From Streptomyces albofaciens JCM 4342 (lineage in GTDB: Bacteria > Actinomycetota > Actinomycetes > Streptomycetales > Streptomycetaceae), in the NCBI RefSeq assembly GCF_008634025.1, contig NZ_PDCM01000001.1:2946501-3010500 (forward strand): DNA of 64,000 nucleotides. The letters run 5' to 3'. Shown here piece after piece: positions 1 to 7,579 of the stretch. Positions within the stretch are counted from its first letter, which is position 1. Every line of letters starts with the position of its first letter. The notes under the pieces are model-generated. The model was given only the letters and a program-made list of their open reading frames with translations. It was not told the origin of the DNA and searched no databases. Position numbers and translations under genes: made by a program.

Positions 1-1571
1 GGCATCGTGTCCACGTCGCGCAGCGCCCGCTGCGCCCAGCCGGGCCGGTGCGGCACCGCCCCGTCCCCGCCGGCCGCCGCCTCCCGCGCCCGGCCGGGCT
101 CCGGCGGCGGGGCGGTGGCGCCGGGCGCCCGCGCGTCCCCGAGGTCGCCGTTGACGGCCAGGTCGGCCAGGTCGCCGTCGGGCGCGAGCCCGTCCGCCGG
201 AGCCCGCGTCAGCGGGGCGGCGGGGCGGCCCTTGAGGACGCGGTACAGCTTGACGGAGGCGATCGAGACGATCACCGTCAGGCTGGAGATCTCCGCGACG
301 CCCGCCCCGGTCAGCCCCATCCGCGGCAGCAGCAGCACCGTCAGGCCCAGGACCAGGACGCACAGCAGGCCCTGCATGTACGCCAGTCCGGACGTACGGC
401 TCTGCGCCCGCAGCACCGCGAAGTAGACCTCCATCACCACGCGCAGCGCGGCGCCCACCGCGAACCAGCGCAGCAGCGGCGTGGCGGCGTCCGCGTACCC
501 CTTGCCGAAGACGGCGAGGATGTACGGCGCGCAGACGAAGAGGAAGAGACAGACCGGGATCATGATCCGGGCCATCCGGCGCAGCGCGGCCCGGGTGTTC
601 TCGGCCAGCCGCGCCGGGTCGTGCGAGCCCTCCACGGTCAGCGAGGCGCCCATGTTGATCGCCAGCAGGTTGACCGTGCCGCCGATGGTGGTGGTGATGT
701 AGAAGTACGCGTTGTCGGCCGAGCTGACCTGCGAGGCGACCAGCACCGGCACCAGGTAGACGACGGCCAGCGAGAACAGCGAGCCGGTGTAGTCGCCGGC
801 CAGGAAACGGCCCATCTCGCGCAGCGACGGCGGCCGGGCGGTCCGTTCGGTGGCCTTCACGTGCCGGGGCACCAGCCGCCGGAAGACCAGCCACCCCAGC
901 GGCAGCACGGACATCGCGATGGCCGCGACCCACGAGACGAACACGCCCGCCGTCGGAATGGACGCCGCGAACACCACCAGCAGCGCCAGCTTGACCGTCG
1001 AGAAGACCAGGTTGCCGACCGGCACCCACAGCGCGCTGCGCAGCCCGGTCAGCACCCCGTCCTGGAGGGTCAGCAGGGACCAGGCGACCACGGCGACGAT
1101 GAACCCGATCCCGTGGACGGGCCCGTGCAGGAATCTGTACGACGGCCCCCAGAAGTCCAGGGTCAGCAGGAAGACCGCCGCGGCCAGCGCGACGGTCAGC
1201 GAACTGCCCAGGTACGTACGCCGGACCAGCCGCCCCGTGGTGCGTCCCGCGACGGGGATGTAGCGGGCCAGCGCGCCGGTCAGCGTCAGCGAGGTCAGCC
1301 CCGCCAGCAGCTTCATCGCGGCGATGGCCGCCGAACCCTGGCCGACCGCGGACTCGGTGTAGTACCGGGCCGCGACCAGCCAGAACCCCAGGCCCAGGAG
1401 CCCGGAGATGCCGGTGTTCAGCATCAGCGCGTAGGCGTTGCGGAACAGCGGGCTGCCGCCGCCCCCGCCGCCCCCGCCGCCCGGGCCCCGGCCGCCGAAC
1501 AGGCGCTTGCGCCCGCCGCCGGCCGGGTTCCGGTCCGTACGCTCCTCGGTCCGGGTGGTCGTGTCAGACAC
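1..1571 (-). CDS. polysaccharide flippase-like membrane protein (partial, C-terminus off window)
   Basis: This is a multi-spanning membrane protein of the MATE/Wzx-like superfamily, expected to move lipid-linked glycan across the membrane. The frame stays open from the GTG at 1571 to the window edge, giving about 523 codons; the C-terminus is missing. The N-terminus is Arg/Thr-rich, followed by a run of glycines and then hydrophobic segments beginning FRNAYALMLNTGISGLLGL. The part nearest the window edge is Pro/Ala/Gly-rich and hydrophilic, so the end is probably a cytosolic tail. The start overlaps the last 8 bases of the upstream polysaccharide deacetylase, which argues for one operon. Family assignment rests on overall character and context, and substrate is unknown. 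Confidence 0.75.
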   Translation of the reverse strand, partial: MSDTTTRTEERTDRNPAGGGRKRLFGGRGPGGGGGGGGGSPLFRNAYALMLNTGISGLLGLGFWLVAARYYTESAVGQGSAAIAAMKLLAGLTSLTLTGALARYIPVAGRTTGRLVRRTYLGSSLTVALAAAVFLLTLDFWGPSYRFLHGPVHGIGFIVAVVAWSLLTLQDGVLTGLRSALWVPVGNLVFSTVKLALLVVFAASIPTAGVFVSWVAAIAMSVLPLGWLVFRRLVPRHVKATERTARPPSLREMGRFLAGDYTGSLFSLAVVYLVPVLVASQVSSADNAYFYITTTIGGTVNLLAINMGASLTVEGSHDPARLAENTRAALRRMARIMIPVCLFLFVCAPYILAVFGKGYADAATPLLRWFAVGAALRVVMEVYFAVLRAQSRTSGLAYMQGLLCVLVLGLTVLLLPRMGLTGAGVAEISSLTVIVSIASVKLYRVLKGRPAAPLTRAPADGLAPDGDLADLAVNGDLGDARAPGATAPPPEPGRAREAAAGGDGAVPHRPGWAQRALRDVDTM

Positions 1572-2376
1572 GGCTTCCGCGCACCTTCCCCACTGCCTTG
1601 ACCGCCTGACGGGTCCTGCGGACCGCGGCGTATCCCTTGGTTGCCGCCCGGTCCCGGGCGAACATCAGCCCGACGCCCCGGCCCGCCACCATCCGTGCGA
1701 ACTCCTCCGTGCCGGTGCTGCGCCGTACCGTCAGCCGCGCGAGCGCGTACGGGCCCTGGCAGCGGCCCGCCAGGGCGTTGCCCACCGCCAGCGACTGCCG
1801 GAAGCCCGCGCCGCGCACCGCGCGCCGCACCCGGCGGCTGGAGTAGCCGTACGGGTACGCGAACGACACCGGCGGCGCGCCCAGTTCGTCGGCGACGATC
1901 TGCTTGCAGCGTGTGATCTCGCGCCACAGACGGTCGTCGGAGAGCTGGTCCAGCTGCGGGTGGGTGTGGCTGTGCCCGCCGATCTCGACGCCGGAGGCGG
2001 CCAGTCGGCGGGTCTGGTCCCAGTCGAGCATGGTGTCCAGGCCGCCCCCGGTGTCGTACGGGCCGCGCAGCCAGCCCGTGGAGACGAAGAGGGTGGCCGC
2101 GAAGCCGTGTGCGGCCAGCGCGGGCAGGGAGTACCGGTGCACGCCCTCGTAGCCGTCGTCGAAGGTGATCAGCACCGGCCGCTCGGGCAGCGGGCCGCCG
2201 CTTCGCCACGCCGCCGCCAGTTCGGCGGTCGTCAGCGGGGTGTATCCGCCGTCGTCCAGCACCTCCATCTGCTCGGCGAACGCCTCCGGTGTGACGGACA
2301 GGTCGAGTGCGGCCCGCGCGGGCGCGTGGGCCACCGCGTGGTACATCAGGATCGGTACGACGCACGGCCCGGTCAC
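1564..2376 (-). CDS. polysaccharide deacetylase (CE4/NodB family)
   Basis: A 270-aa protein with the NodB fold of carbohydrate esterase family 4, which removes N- or O-acetyl groups from glycans using a divalent metal. The first CE4 motif is TFDDGY at about residues 71-76 (catalytic Asp and metal-binding Asp). The second is the H-S-H-T-H stretch at 135-139, and FAYPYGY lies further on. No signal peptide is evident, so it may act at the cytosolic face or be exported otherwise. The GTG start at 2376 overlaps the stop of the upstream glycosyltransferase as GTGA, a translational-coupling arrangement. Context points to modification of an exported surface polysaccharide. The family call is firm, the substrate is inferred. 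Confidence 0.9.
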   Translation of the reverse strand: MTGPCVVPILMYHAVAHAPARAALDLSVTPEAFAEQMEVLDDGGYTPLTTAELAAAWRSGGPLPERPVLITFDDGYEGVHRYSLPALAAHGFAATLFVSTGWLRGPYDTGGGLDTMLDWDQTRRLAASGVEIGGHSHTHPQLDQLSDDRLWREITRCKQIVADELGAPPVSFAYPYGYSSRRVRRAVRGAGFRQSLAVGNALAGRCQGPYALARLTVRRSTGTEEFARMVAGRGVGLMFARDRAATKGYAAVRRTRQAVKAVGKVRGSRV

Positions 2377-3539
2377 GCCACCACCCCCTCGTGTGCCGAG
2401 GGCGGGTACCCGCCGTCCGCCGGGGGAGCCGCGGAGGCCGGCAACTCGGCCGGTCCGGGCGGGTGCGCGGGTCTGCGGACCGTACCGCCCGTCCCGTCTG
2501 TACTGTCCGTCCCGTCCGTCCCGTCCGGTACGGGCACCACCACGAAGCCGCCGCCCACCGTCCGCCGGTCGCGGCGCGCCCGTACGCTGCCGAGCGCGTA
2601 GCCGTACGCGGTGGAGGCCACCCCCGCCACGATCGCCGCCGCCCGGCCGGCGCCGCCGGGCCGCCGCAGCAGCGCGTCCCGCAGGCCGCGCGCCACTCCT
2701 GCCGGAAGCACGCGGGTCGTGTAGCGGCGCTCCGCCGACAGCCCGTCCCGCGCGCCCACGCTCCGCGTCACCAGCGCTTTGGACAAGCCCTCCGCGTACG
2801 TACGGGACCGGAAGTAGGCGAAGCGCTCCCGGCCCTCCGGCACCCGGTGGTGGATCACCGCCCGGTCGTCGACCAGCAGCACCGCGTCCGGCACCGCGCG
2901 GGCCAGCCGGATGCACAGCTCCGTCTCCTCGCAGCCCAGCGGCCGCTTCCCGGCGTCCCGGCCGATGCCGGTGGCGAACCCGCCGGCGATCTCGAACGCC
3001 TCCCGCCGGAAGGAGGCGTTGCCGCCCAGGACGTTGCGCACGCGAACCGTGTGCGGGCCGTCGGGGCCGTCCTCTCCGGGGAACAGCCCCCGGTACGCAC
3101 AGCCCACCACCCAGTCGAACTCCTCGGGGAACCAGGACGGCCGGCGCCCCGAGGCCCACACCGGCTCGGTCCGGCCGCCGACCGCCAGCACCCGCGGGTC
3201 GGCGTAGCGCTCGGCGAAGCGCAGCAGCCAGTCGCGTTCGGCCACCGCGTCGTCGTCCAGGAAGGCGATCACCTCCCCGGTGGCCTCGGCGATGCCGGTG
3301 TTGCGCCCGGCGGACAGGCCGCGCGGCCCGGCGTTGGCCAGGACACGCACCGGGCCGCCGCGGCCGGATGACGCGAAATGGGCGCTCAGCCGCTCCTGGA
3401 GCACCGGATTGTGGTCGACCACGAGCAGCGTCTCGTGTGCCGGCAGGGACTGCTCGTGCACCGAGGCCGCCGCGGCGAGGATGTCGCCCCAGCGGTCCTC
3501 GGTGTACGCGCAGATCACCACGGAGACGCGGACGCTCAA
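2373..3539 (-). CDS. family 2 glycosyltransferase
   Basis: A GT2 enzyme of about 388 aa that should transfer a sugar from an NDP-sugar to a growing glycan. The N-terminal nucleotide-binding strand reads SVVICAYTEDR. The metal-binding acidic cluster LDDDA is near residues 94-98, and a later CEETELCIRL motif supplies the likely catalytic acid region. A weakly hydrophobic stretch near residue 310 may associate with the membrane. The best start is the TTG at 3539, which overlaps the upstream stop (TTGA); the first in-frame GTG lies inside the conserved beta strand and would damage it. Its own stop overlaps the deacetylase start. The tail is rich in Gly/Thr-Asp repeats (PDGTDGTDSTDGTGG) and is probably disordered. 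Confidence 0.88.
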   Translation of the reverse strand: MSVRVSVVICAYTEDRWGDILAAAASVHEQSLPAHETLLVVDHNPVLQERLSAHFASSGRGGPVRVLANAGPRGLSAGRNTGIAEATGEVIAFLDDDAVAERDWLLRFAERYADPRVLAVGGRTEPVWASGRRPSWFPEEFDWVVGCAYRGLFPGEDGPDGPHTVRVRNVLGGNASFRREAFEIAGGFATGIGRDAGKRPLGCEETELCIRLARAVPDAVLLVDDRAVIHHRVPEGRERFAYFRSRTYAEGLSKALVTRSVGARDGLSAERRYTTRVLPAGVARGLRDALLRRPGGAGRAAAIVAGVASTAYGYALGSVRARRDRRTVGGGFVVVPVPDGTDGTDSTDGTGGTVRRPAHPPGPAELPASAAPPADGGYPPSAHEGVVA

Positions 3540-4348
3540 GACGCCTCTCCCGTGATCACCGCCGGGCGGGCGGGACGCTTGTGGCGGGTGCTGCGCTCGC
3601 GCAGTATCACCTTCAGCACCCGGAACCCGTCCCGCACGGCGCGCAGGTTGCTCACGCCGTGGATGCGGTTGTACTCGTGGCTGGGGATCTCCTGGACCTT
3701 CAGACCGGCCTTGACCACGCGGATGTTCATCAGCGTCTCGACCTCGAACCCGTTGCAGTCCAGGGCGATCTGGTCCAGGCAGTGCCGCCAGAAGGCGTTG
3801 TAGCCGTAGCACAGGTCCGTGTAGCGGGCGCCGAACTTGGCGTTGACCACGGTGGTCAGCACCCGGTTGCCCAGCTTGCGCACCGGCGTCATGTCGTCGG
3901 TGCCGCCGCCGTTGGCGAACCGCGAGCCCTTGGCGAAGTCCGCGCCCCCCACCAGCGCGGAGACATAGCTGACGATCTCGGCGCCGTCCGCCGAGCCGTC
4001 CGCGTCGACCATCACGATGATGTCGCCCGTGCAGGCCGCGAATCCGCTGATGAGGGCATCCCCTTTGCCCTTGCCGCGCTGTTCGACGACCTTGACGTCC
4101 GGCCGCAGTTCACGGGCCACCGCCACCGTGTCGTCGGTGGAATTCCCGTCCACCAGGACGACTTCGTGTATCCACTCCGGAAGTGTCTTGAAGACATACG
4201 GAAGATTCTCCGCCTCGTTCATCGCGGGTATCACGACGCTGACCGGCGGAGCTATGGCCAGATGCGAGGAAACGGGACGGTATTGCCCCTCGGTGCGCAC
4301 CGGCAACGGCTTCTGATCCGTTTCCGCGGCGCGAAGGAATGAACTCAT
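3536..4348 (-). CDS. GT2 glycosyltransferase, dolichol/polyprenyl-phosphate mannose synthase-like
   Basis: A 270-aa GT2 family protein resembling DPM1-type polyprenyl-phosphate glycosyltransferases, which load a hexose onto a lipid carrier. Visible features: VSVVIPAMNEAENLP at residues 36-50, VDGNSTDDT at 67-74, and the metal-binding D-A-D at 115-117. No C-terminal membrane helices are present, so it is the soluble type. It is the first gene of the coupled minus-strand set; the ATG at 4348 is preceded by a modest purine stretch (GAGAGGGAAA). It probably provides lipid-linked sugar for the GT2, deacetylase and flippase encoded downstream. Donor and acceptor are not determined by sequence. Confidence 0.88.
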   Translation of the reverse strand: MSSFLRAAETDQKPLPVRTEGQYRPVSSHLAIAPPVSVVIPAMNEAENLPYVFKTLPEWIHEVVLVDGNSTDDTVAVARELRPDVKVVEQRGKGKGDALISGFAACTGDIIVMVDADGSADGAEIVSYVSALVGGADFAKGSRFANGGGTDDMTPVRKLGNRVLTTVVNAKFGARYTDLCYGYNAFWRHCLDQIALDCNGFEVETLMNIRVVKAGLKVQEIPSHEYNRIHGVSNLRAVRDGFRVLKVILRERSTRHKRPARPAVITGEAS

Positions 4349-4736
4349 GAGTCTGTTTCCCTCTCGTCCGGTGGGCCGCCCACCCCCGGGCGGCCCGGAT
4401 GGGTATCCGGTTCGAAAGGGGGGTTCACACCCCGCTCAGGACGGCATGGATCTCGTCGCCGGGAGAACAGGGCGAGCTGGCTTGTGTGTTTCCGGCCGCG
4501 CGGCTCGTGCTCCGATGATCGACGCGGTTTTCGTCATGTGAAGATCGGACACGGCACCCCCCTACCGCGCCCCGCCCCGGGCCCCTGTGGCGGCGCTTGA
4601 GCCCTCCCCTTGAGCCGCCTCGTACGACGGGCCGGTGCGGGTGGTGTACGACGGTATTGATGACCCGGACTCTATGGCAATACCTCGGCTTCGCCTCCCC
4701 TTTTGCGTCATTGGCGAATACGGAGCGGTGTCCTCC
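4349..4736. other. intergenic region upstream of the glycan operon
   Basis: No convincing gene is seen. A short plus-strand frame (4347-4541) has no homology I recognise and atypical composition. The segment around 4505-4550 is relatively AT-rich and lies upstream of the glycosyltransferase start at 4348, so it is the likely promoter zone. A 7-bp inverted repeat (GGTATTG at 4653-4659, CAATACC at 4678-4684) sits just past the end of the acyltransferase gene and could be a weak terminator. Confidence 0.5.
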
Positions 4737-5858
4737 TCAACCTCCCGACCGGATTCGGCCCATCCGTTTGAGAAGTCGATCAGCTGGTGCGAACAATTCC
4801 GGCCGGGACACCACCGTGTTGCGCAATGCGCGCACCGGTACCCGGTGTGCGCGCTGCCACAGTGCGACCGGGTGAGGCCGGGACACCCACCCTTCGGACA
4901 CCGAAAGTTCCCGGGTCTTCAGACAGTCCTTGTATTCCTTGTTGCCGCGCCCCAGGTCGATATAGGCCAGCCCGCGCGCCGCCGCTCCCTCCGCCATGCG
5001 CAGATGCAGCACCAGGCCGGGCGAGAACTTCGCGTACGCCGGGTCGTATGCCGGGAACCAGCAGGAGAGCACCCGCTCGGAACGGATGCCGAAGTGCGCG
5101 GCGACCGGCCGGTCGCCCGCGTAGAGGACCGACAGCAGCCCGGCGAAGGACGCGGTGCGGGTGTGGAAGAGCTGGTCGACGAGCTGGACGATCCACGGGT
5201 GGGCGAAGCGGTCGCTCCGTCCCGTCCTGCGGTACTGCGCCGACTTCCAGCCGAGCAGCCGGCGCAGCACCGCCGGGTCCCGCTCGTCGTGCACGTACCG
5301 CACCGGGCCGACGTCCCGCCCCAGCTTGCGCTCCTTGGACAGGGTCCGCCGGGAGAACTTCGGCGAGTTTTCGAGCAGCCACGCCAGGTAGGCCGCATAC
5401 CCCTGGTCCACGTCGATGACGGGGGAGGCGAAGCTGCGCATCGGCGCCGATTCGAAGGGTTTCTGGCCCTCCACCAGGTGGTCGAACTCCAGCACCGACA
5501 GGCCGCAGGCGTGGAGCAGTTCGCGGGAGTCCCACTGGAACCCGGGGCGGTGCACCAGCCCCTGGGCGTCCGACACCCCCAGCCCGATCGCCCGCCCGAC
5601 GCCCAGCGGCGAGCGCTGGAAGGGCAGGAAGGCGGCCGGTTCACCGTCCTCCCGGATCACCGCGATCCGCACCCCGCGCCGGCAGCGGCCGACGGCGAGC
5701 GCGAACTCGGGTGCGAGAAAAGGATTCGCCAGCTGGGGCGTGCCCAGCAGGTGCGCCTGGGACTGCATGGTGCTCCACGCCGCCCGTTCGGTGCCGCTGA
5801 GCTCACCCGGGCGGTACACGCTGATGTCCACGTCAGTTCGTCCGACTTCCCCGTCCAC
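4737..5858 (-). CDS. FemAB/CelD-type acyltransferase (GNAT fold)
   Basis: A 373-aa protein with the double-GNAT architecture of the FemAB/CelD (Acetyltransf_6) group, which transfers acyl or aminoacyl groups and is often found in exopolysaccharide loci. The conserved C-terminal core is recognisable: AAHFGIRS, then SPGLVLHLRMAEGAAARG, then IDLGRGNKEYKD (about 280-325). Two GTG starts are possible. The one at 5858 has GGAGG 10 nt upstream and overlaps the neighbour by 26 bp. The one at 5831 follows that neighbour's stop directly. Its position beside flippase, deacetylase and glycosyltransferases suggests acylation of a surface glycan. The exact substrate is unknown. Confidence 0.85.
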   Translation of the reverse strand: MDGEVGRTDVDISVYRPGELSGTERAAWSTMQSQAHLLGTPQLANPFLAPEFALAVGRCRRGVRIAVIREDGEPAAFLPFQRSPLGVGRAIGLGVSDAQGLVHRPGFQWDSRELLHACGLSVLEFDHLVEGQKPFESAPMRSFASPVIDVDQGYAAYLAWLLENSPKFSRRTLSKERKLGRDVGPVRYVHDERDPAVLRRLLGWKSAQYRRTGRSDRFAHPWIVQLVDQLFHTRTASFAGLLSVLYAGDRPVAAHFGIRSERVLSCWFPAYDPAYAKFSPGLVLHLRMAEGAAARGLAYIDLGRGNKEYKDCLKTRELSVSEGWVSRPHPVALWQRAHRVPVRALRNTVVSRPELFAPADRLLKRMGRIRSGG

Positions 5859-6327
5859 GGGCGCCGGACCTCCGGCGCCGCACGCTGACCGCTAGGAACA
5901 TGCCGCCGCTGAGCACGGCGACGGCCACCACTCCGCCCCGCGCCGACCACAGGTGCAGGGCGAGCATCGCCTGCGCGACGAGCAGGTCCAGGGCGACCGC
6001 CCCGGCGCCCGCGACGACGGTCCGGCTGAGCGGGTCCAGCCGGCCGAGTGCGGCGGCGAGCGCCGCGGCCGGCGCCAGCACCAGGAAGAAGAGGGTGCAC
6101 GGAGCGCGCACCGGCGAGGCGAGGTCGGCGAGCGCCAGGAAGGCGCCCACGCCGCCGACCGCCACCGCGGCACCGGCCAGTACGGGCACCGAGTCCGCGC
6201 GCCACCGTCCTGGCAGGCCGGTTCCCGGGCCCCCCGGCCCGCTGTCCTCCGGGCCGCCGGGCACCGGCTCGTCGCGGTCCGGTCTGCCGCCGTCCGGCGC
6301 GTTGCCGTTGATGGTCTTGGTCTGCAT
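5833..6327 (-). CDS. small multi-pass membrane protein, unknown function
   Basis: A 164-aa protein, unrecognised beyond being a membrane protein. Residues 1-45 are hydrophilic and Gly/Pro/Asp-rich. Four hydrophobic segments follow (starting near VLAGAAVAVGGVGAF, CTLFFLVLAPAAALAAAL, TVVAGAGAVALDLLVAQAML and GVVAVAVLSGGMFLAV), then a basic Arg-rich tail. The ATG at 6327 is chosen because the longer upstream frame adds only a basic, poorly conserved-looking stretch. It runs straight into the FemAB-type gene and is probably co-transcribed with it, so a role in envelope glycan synthesis is plausible but inferred. Confidence 0.7.
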   Translation of the reverse strand: MQTKTINGNAPDGGRPDRDEPVPGGPEDSGPGGPGTGLPGRWRADSVPVLAGAAVAVGGVGAFLALADLASPVRAPCTLFFLVLAPAAALAAALGRLDPLSRTVVAGAGAVALDLLVAQAMLALHLWSARGGVVAVAVLSGGMFLAVSVRRRRSGARGRGSRTN

Positions 6328-6772
6328 TGGCAGCTTTGCCCCCCATAAGCGCCTGATGCCGGGCTTCAATGTCGCGCAGCGGGCGCGGGCCCGTCAAGAC
6401 GCGAAGAAGGCGTGAACGGGCCATGTACAGCGCGTGGTTGGGGCGCGGAATCGTCCGTTCAGGACAGCTCCGGGGGCGGCCCGAAAGCGACCTTCGGGCG
6501 CTTGCCGGACGGTCCGGGCGGCGTCCCGGGCGCCACGGACGCCGATGTTCCCGGAGAGGGGCGACTTTCCACCGTCGGGGCCTGGCTCGATCACCGCGGT
6601 CGGCGATCCGGCAGGTGACACGGCCTCCGATGGCTGTCATGTCATCGTCACGGTGATGTCACGACACCGCCATCGGAGTCACCCGTGATCGTGAGAACGG
6701 GTGACAAGACTTCCCGAAACGGAGGGGTCCTGCTACATCAGGAATGGCAGAGATCCTGCTCAGGGAGGTTCC
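6328..6772. other. divergent promoter region between glycan genes and lipase
   Basis: No gene is supported here. The lipase-proximal third contains several GTCAC/GTGAC words and an exact inverted repeat described separately (6679-6704). Short frames on both strands are low in coding character. Confidence 0.5.
6679..6704. promoter_or_regulatory. inverted repeat upstream of lipase (candidate operator)
   Basis: The arms TCACCCGT (6679-6686) and ACGGGTGA (6697-6704) are exact reverse complements separated by 10 nt. The site lies 69 bp before the lipase ATG, in the expected promoter zone, so a dimeric regulator could bind here. No known family consensus is recognised. Confidence 0.4.
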
Positions 6773-7579
6773 ATGAGACTGTCCCGATGCGCGGCGGCGG
6801 CGTCCGCGCTCCTCGTCACCTCGGCGCTCGCGCTCTCCGGCGCGAGCGCCGCCGTGTCCGCGCCGCGAATCCAGGCCACCGACTACGTGGCCCTCGGTGA
6901 CTCCTACTCCTCGGGGGTCGGCGCGGGCAGCTACGACAGCAGCAGCGGCTCCTGCAAGCGCAGCACCAGGTCCTACCCGGCCCTGTGGGCCGCCTCGCAC
7001 ACCGGCACGAGGTTCAACTTCACCGCCTGCTCGGGCGCCCGCACGGGAGACGTGCTGGCCAAGCAGCTGACCCCGGTCAACTCCGGCACCGACCTGGTCA
7101 GCATCACCATCGGCGGCAACGACGCGGGCTTCGCCGACACCATGACCACCTGCGCCCTCCAGGGCGAGAGCGCGTGCCTGGCCCGGATCGCCAAGGCGCG
7201 CGCCTACATCCAGCAGACGCTGCCCGGCCAGCTCGACCAGGTCTACGACGCCATCGACAGCCGGGCCCCCGCCGCCGAGGTCGTCGTCCTGGGCTACCCG
7301 CGCTTCTACAAGCTGGGCGGCAGCTGTTCCGTCGGCCTCTCGGAGAAGTCCCGGGCGGCCATAAACGCCGCCGCGGACGACATCAACACCGTCACCGCCA
7401 AGCGCGCCGCCGACCACGGCTTCACCTTCGGCGACGTCAACACGACCTTCGCCGGGCACGAGCTGTGCTCCGGCGCCCCCTGGCTGCACAGCGTCACCTT
7501 CCCCGTGGAGAACTCCTACCACCCCACGGCCAACGGACAGTCCAAGGGTTACTTGCCCGTCCTGAACTCCGCCACCTGA
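6773..7579 (+). CDS. secreted SGNH (GDSL) lipase/esterase
   Basis: A 268-aa extracellular lipase of the SGNH hydrolase family that hydrolyses acyl esters. A Sec signal peptide covers about residues 1-34. Block I is GDSYSSG with nucleophile Ser44, block III is GGND with Asn116, and block V has His250 in NSYHPTANG. Six cysteines fit the three disulfides typical of this group. As I recall it, the S. rimosus lipase is nearly identical and its mature numbering (Ser10, His216) agrees. The ATG at 6773 is preceded by GGGAGGTT and begins a proper signal peptide; the longer upstream frame does not. The gene overlaps the convergent kinase by 31 bp. Confidence 0.97.
   Translation: MRLSRCAAAASALLVTSALALSGASAAVSAPRIQATDYVALGDSYSSGVGAGSYDSSSGSCKRSTRSYPALWAASHTGTRFNFTACSGARTGDVLAKQLTPVNSGTDLVSITIGGNDAGFADTMTTCALQGESACLARIAKARAYIQQTLPGQLDQVYDAIDSRAPAAEVVVLGYPRFYKLGGSCSVGLSEKSRAAINAAADDINTVTAKRAADHGFTFGDVNTTFAGHELCSGAPWLHSVTFPVENSYHPTANGQSKGYLPVLNSAT

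Noticed and set aside
4347..4541. 64-residue plus-strand frame in the glycan-operon upstream region
   Set aside because: No ribosome site, no recognisable motif, and it overlaps the expected promoter of the divergent gene.
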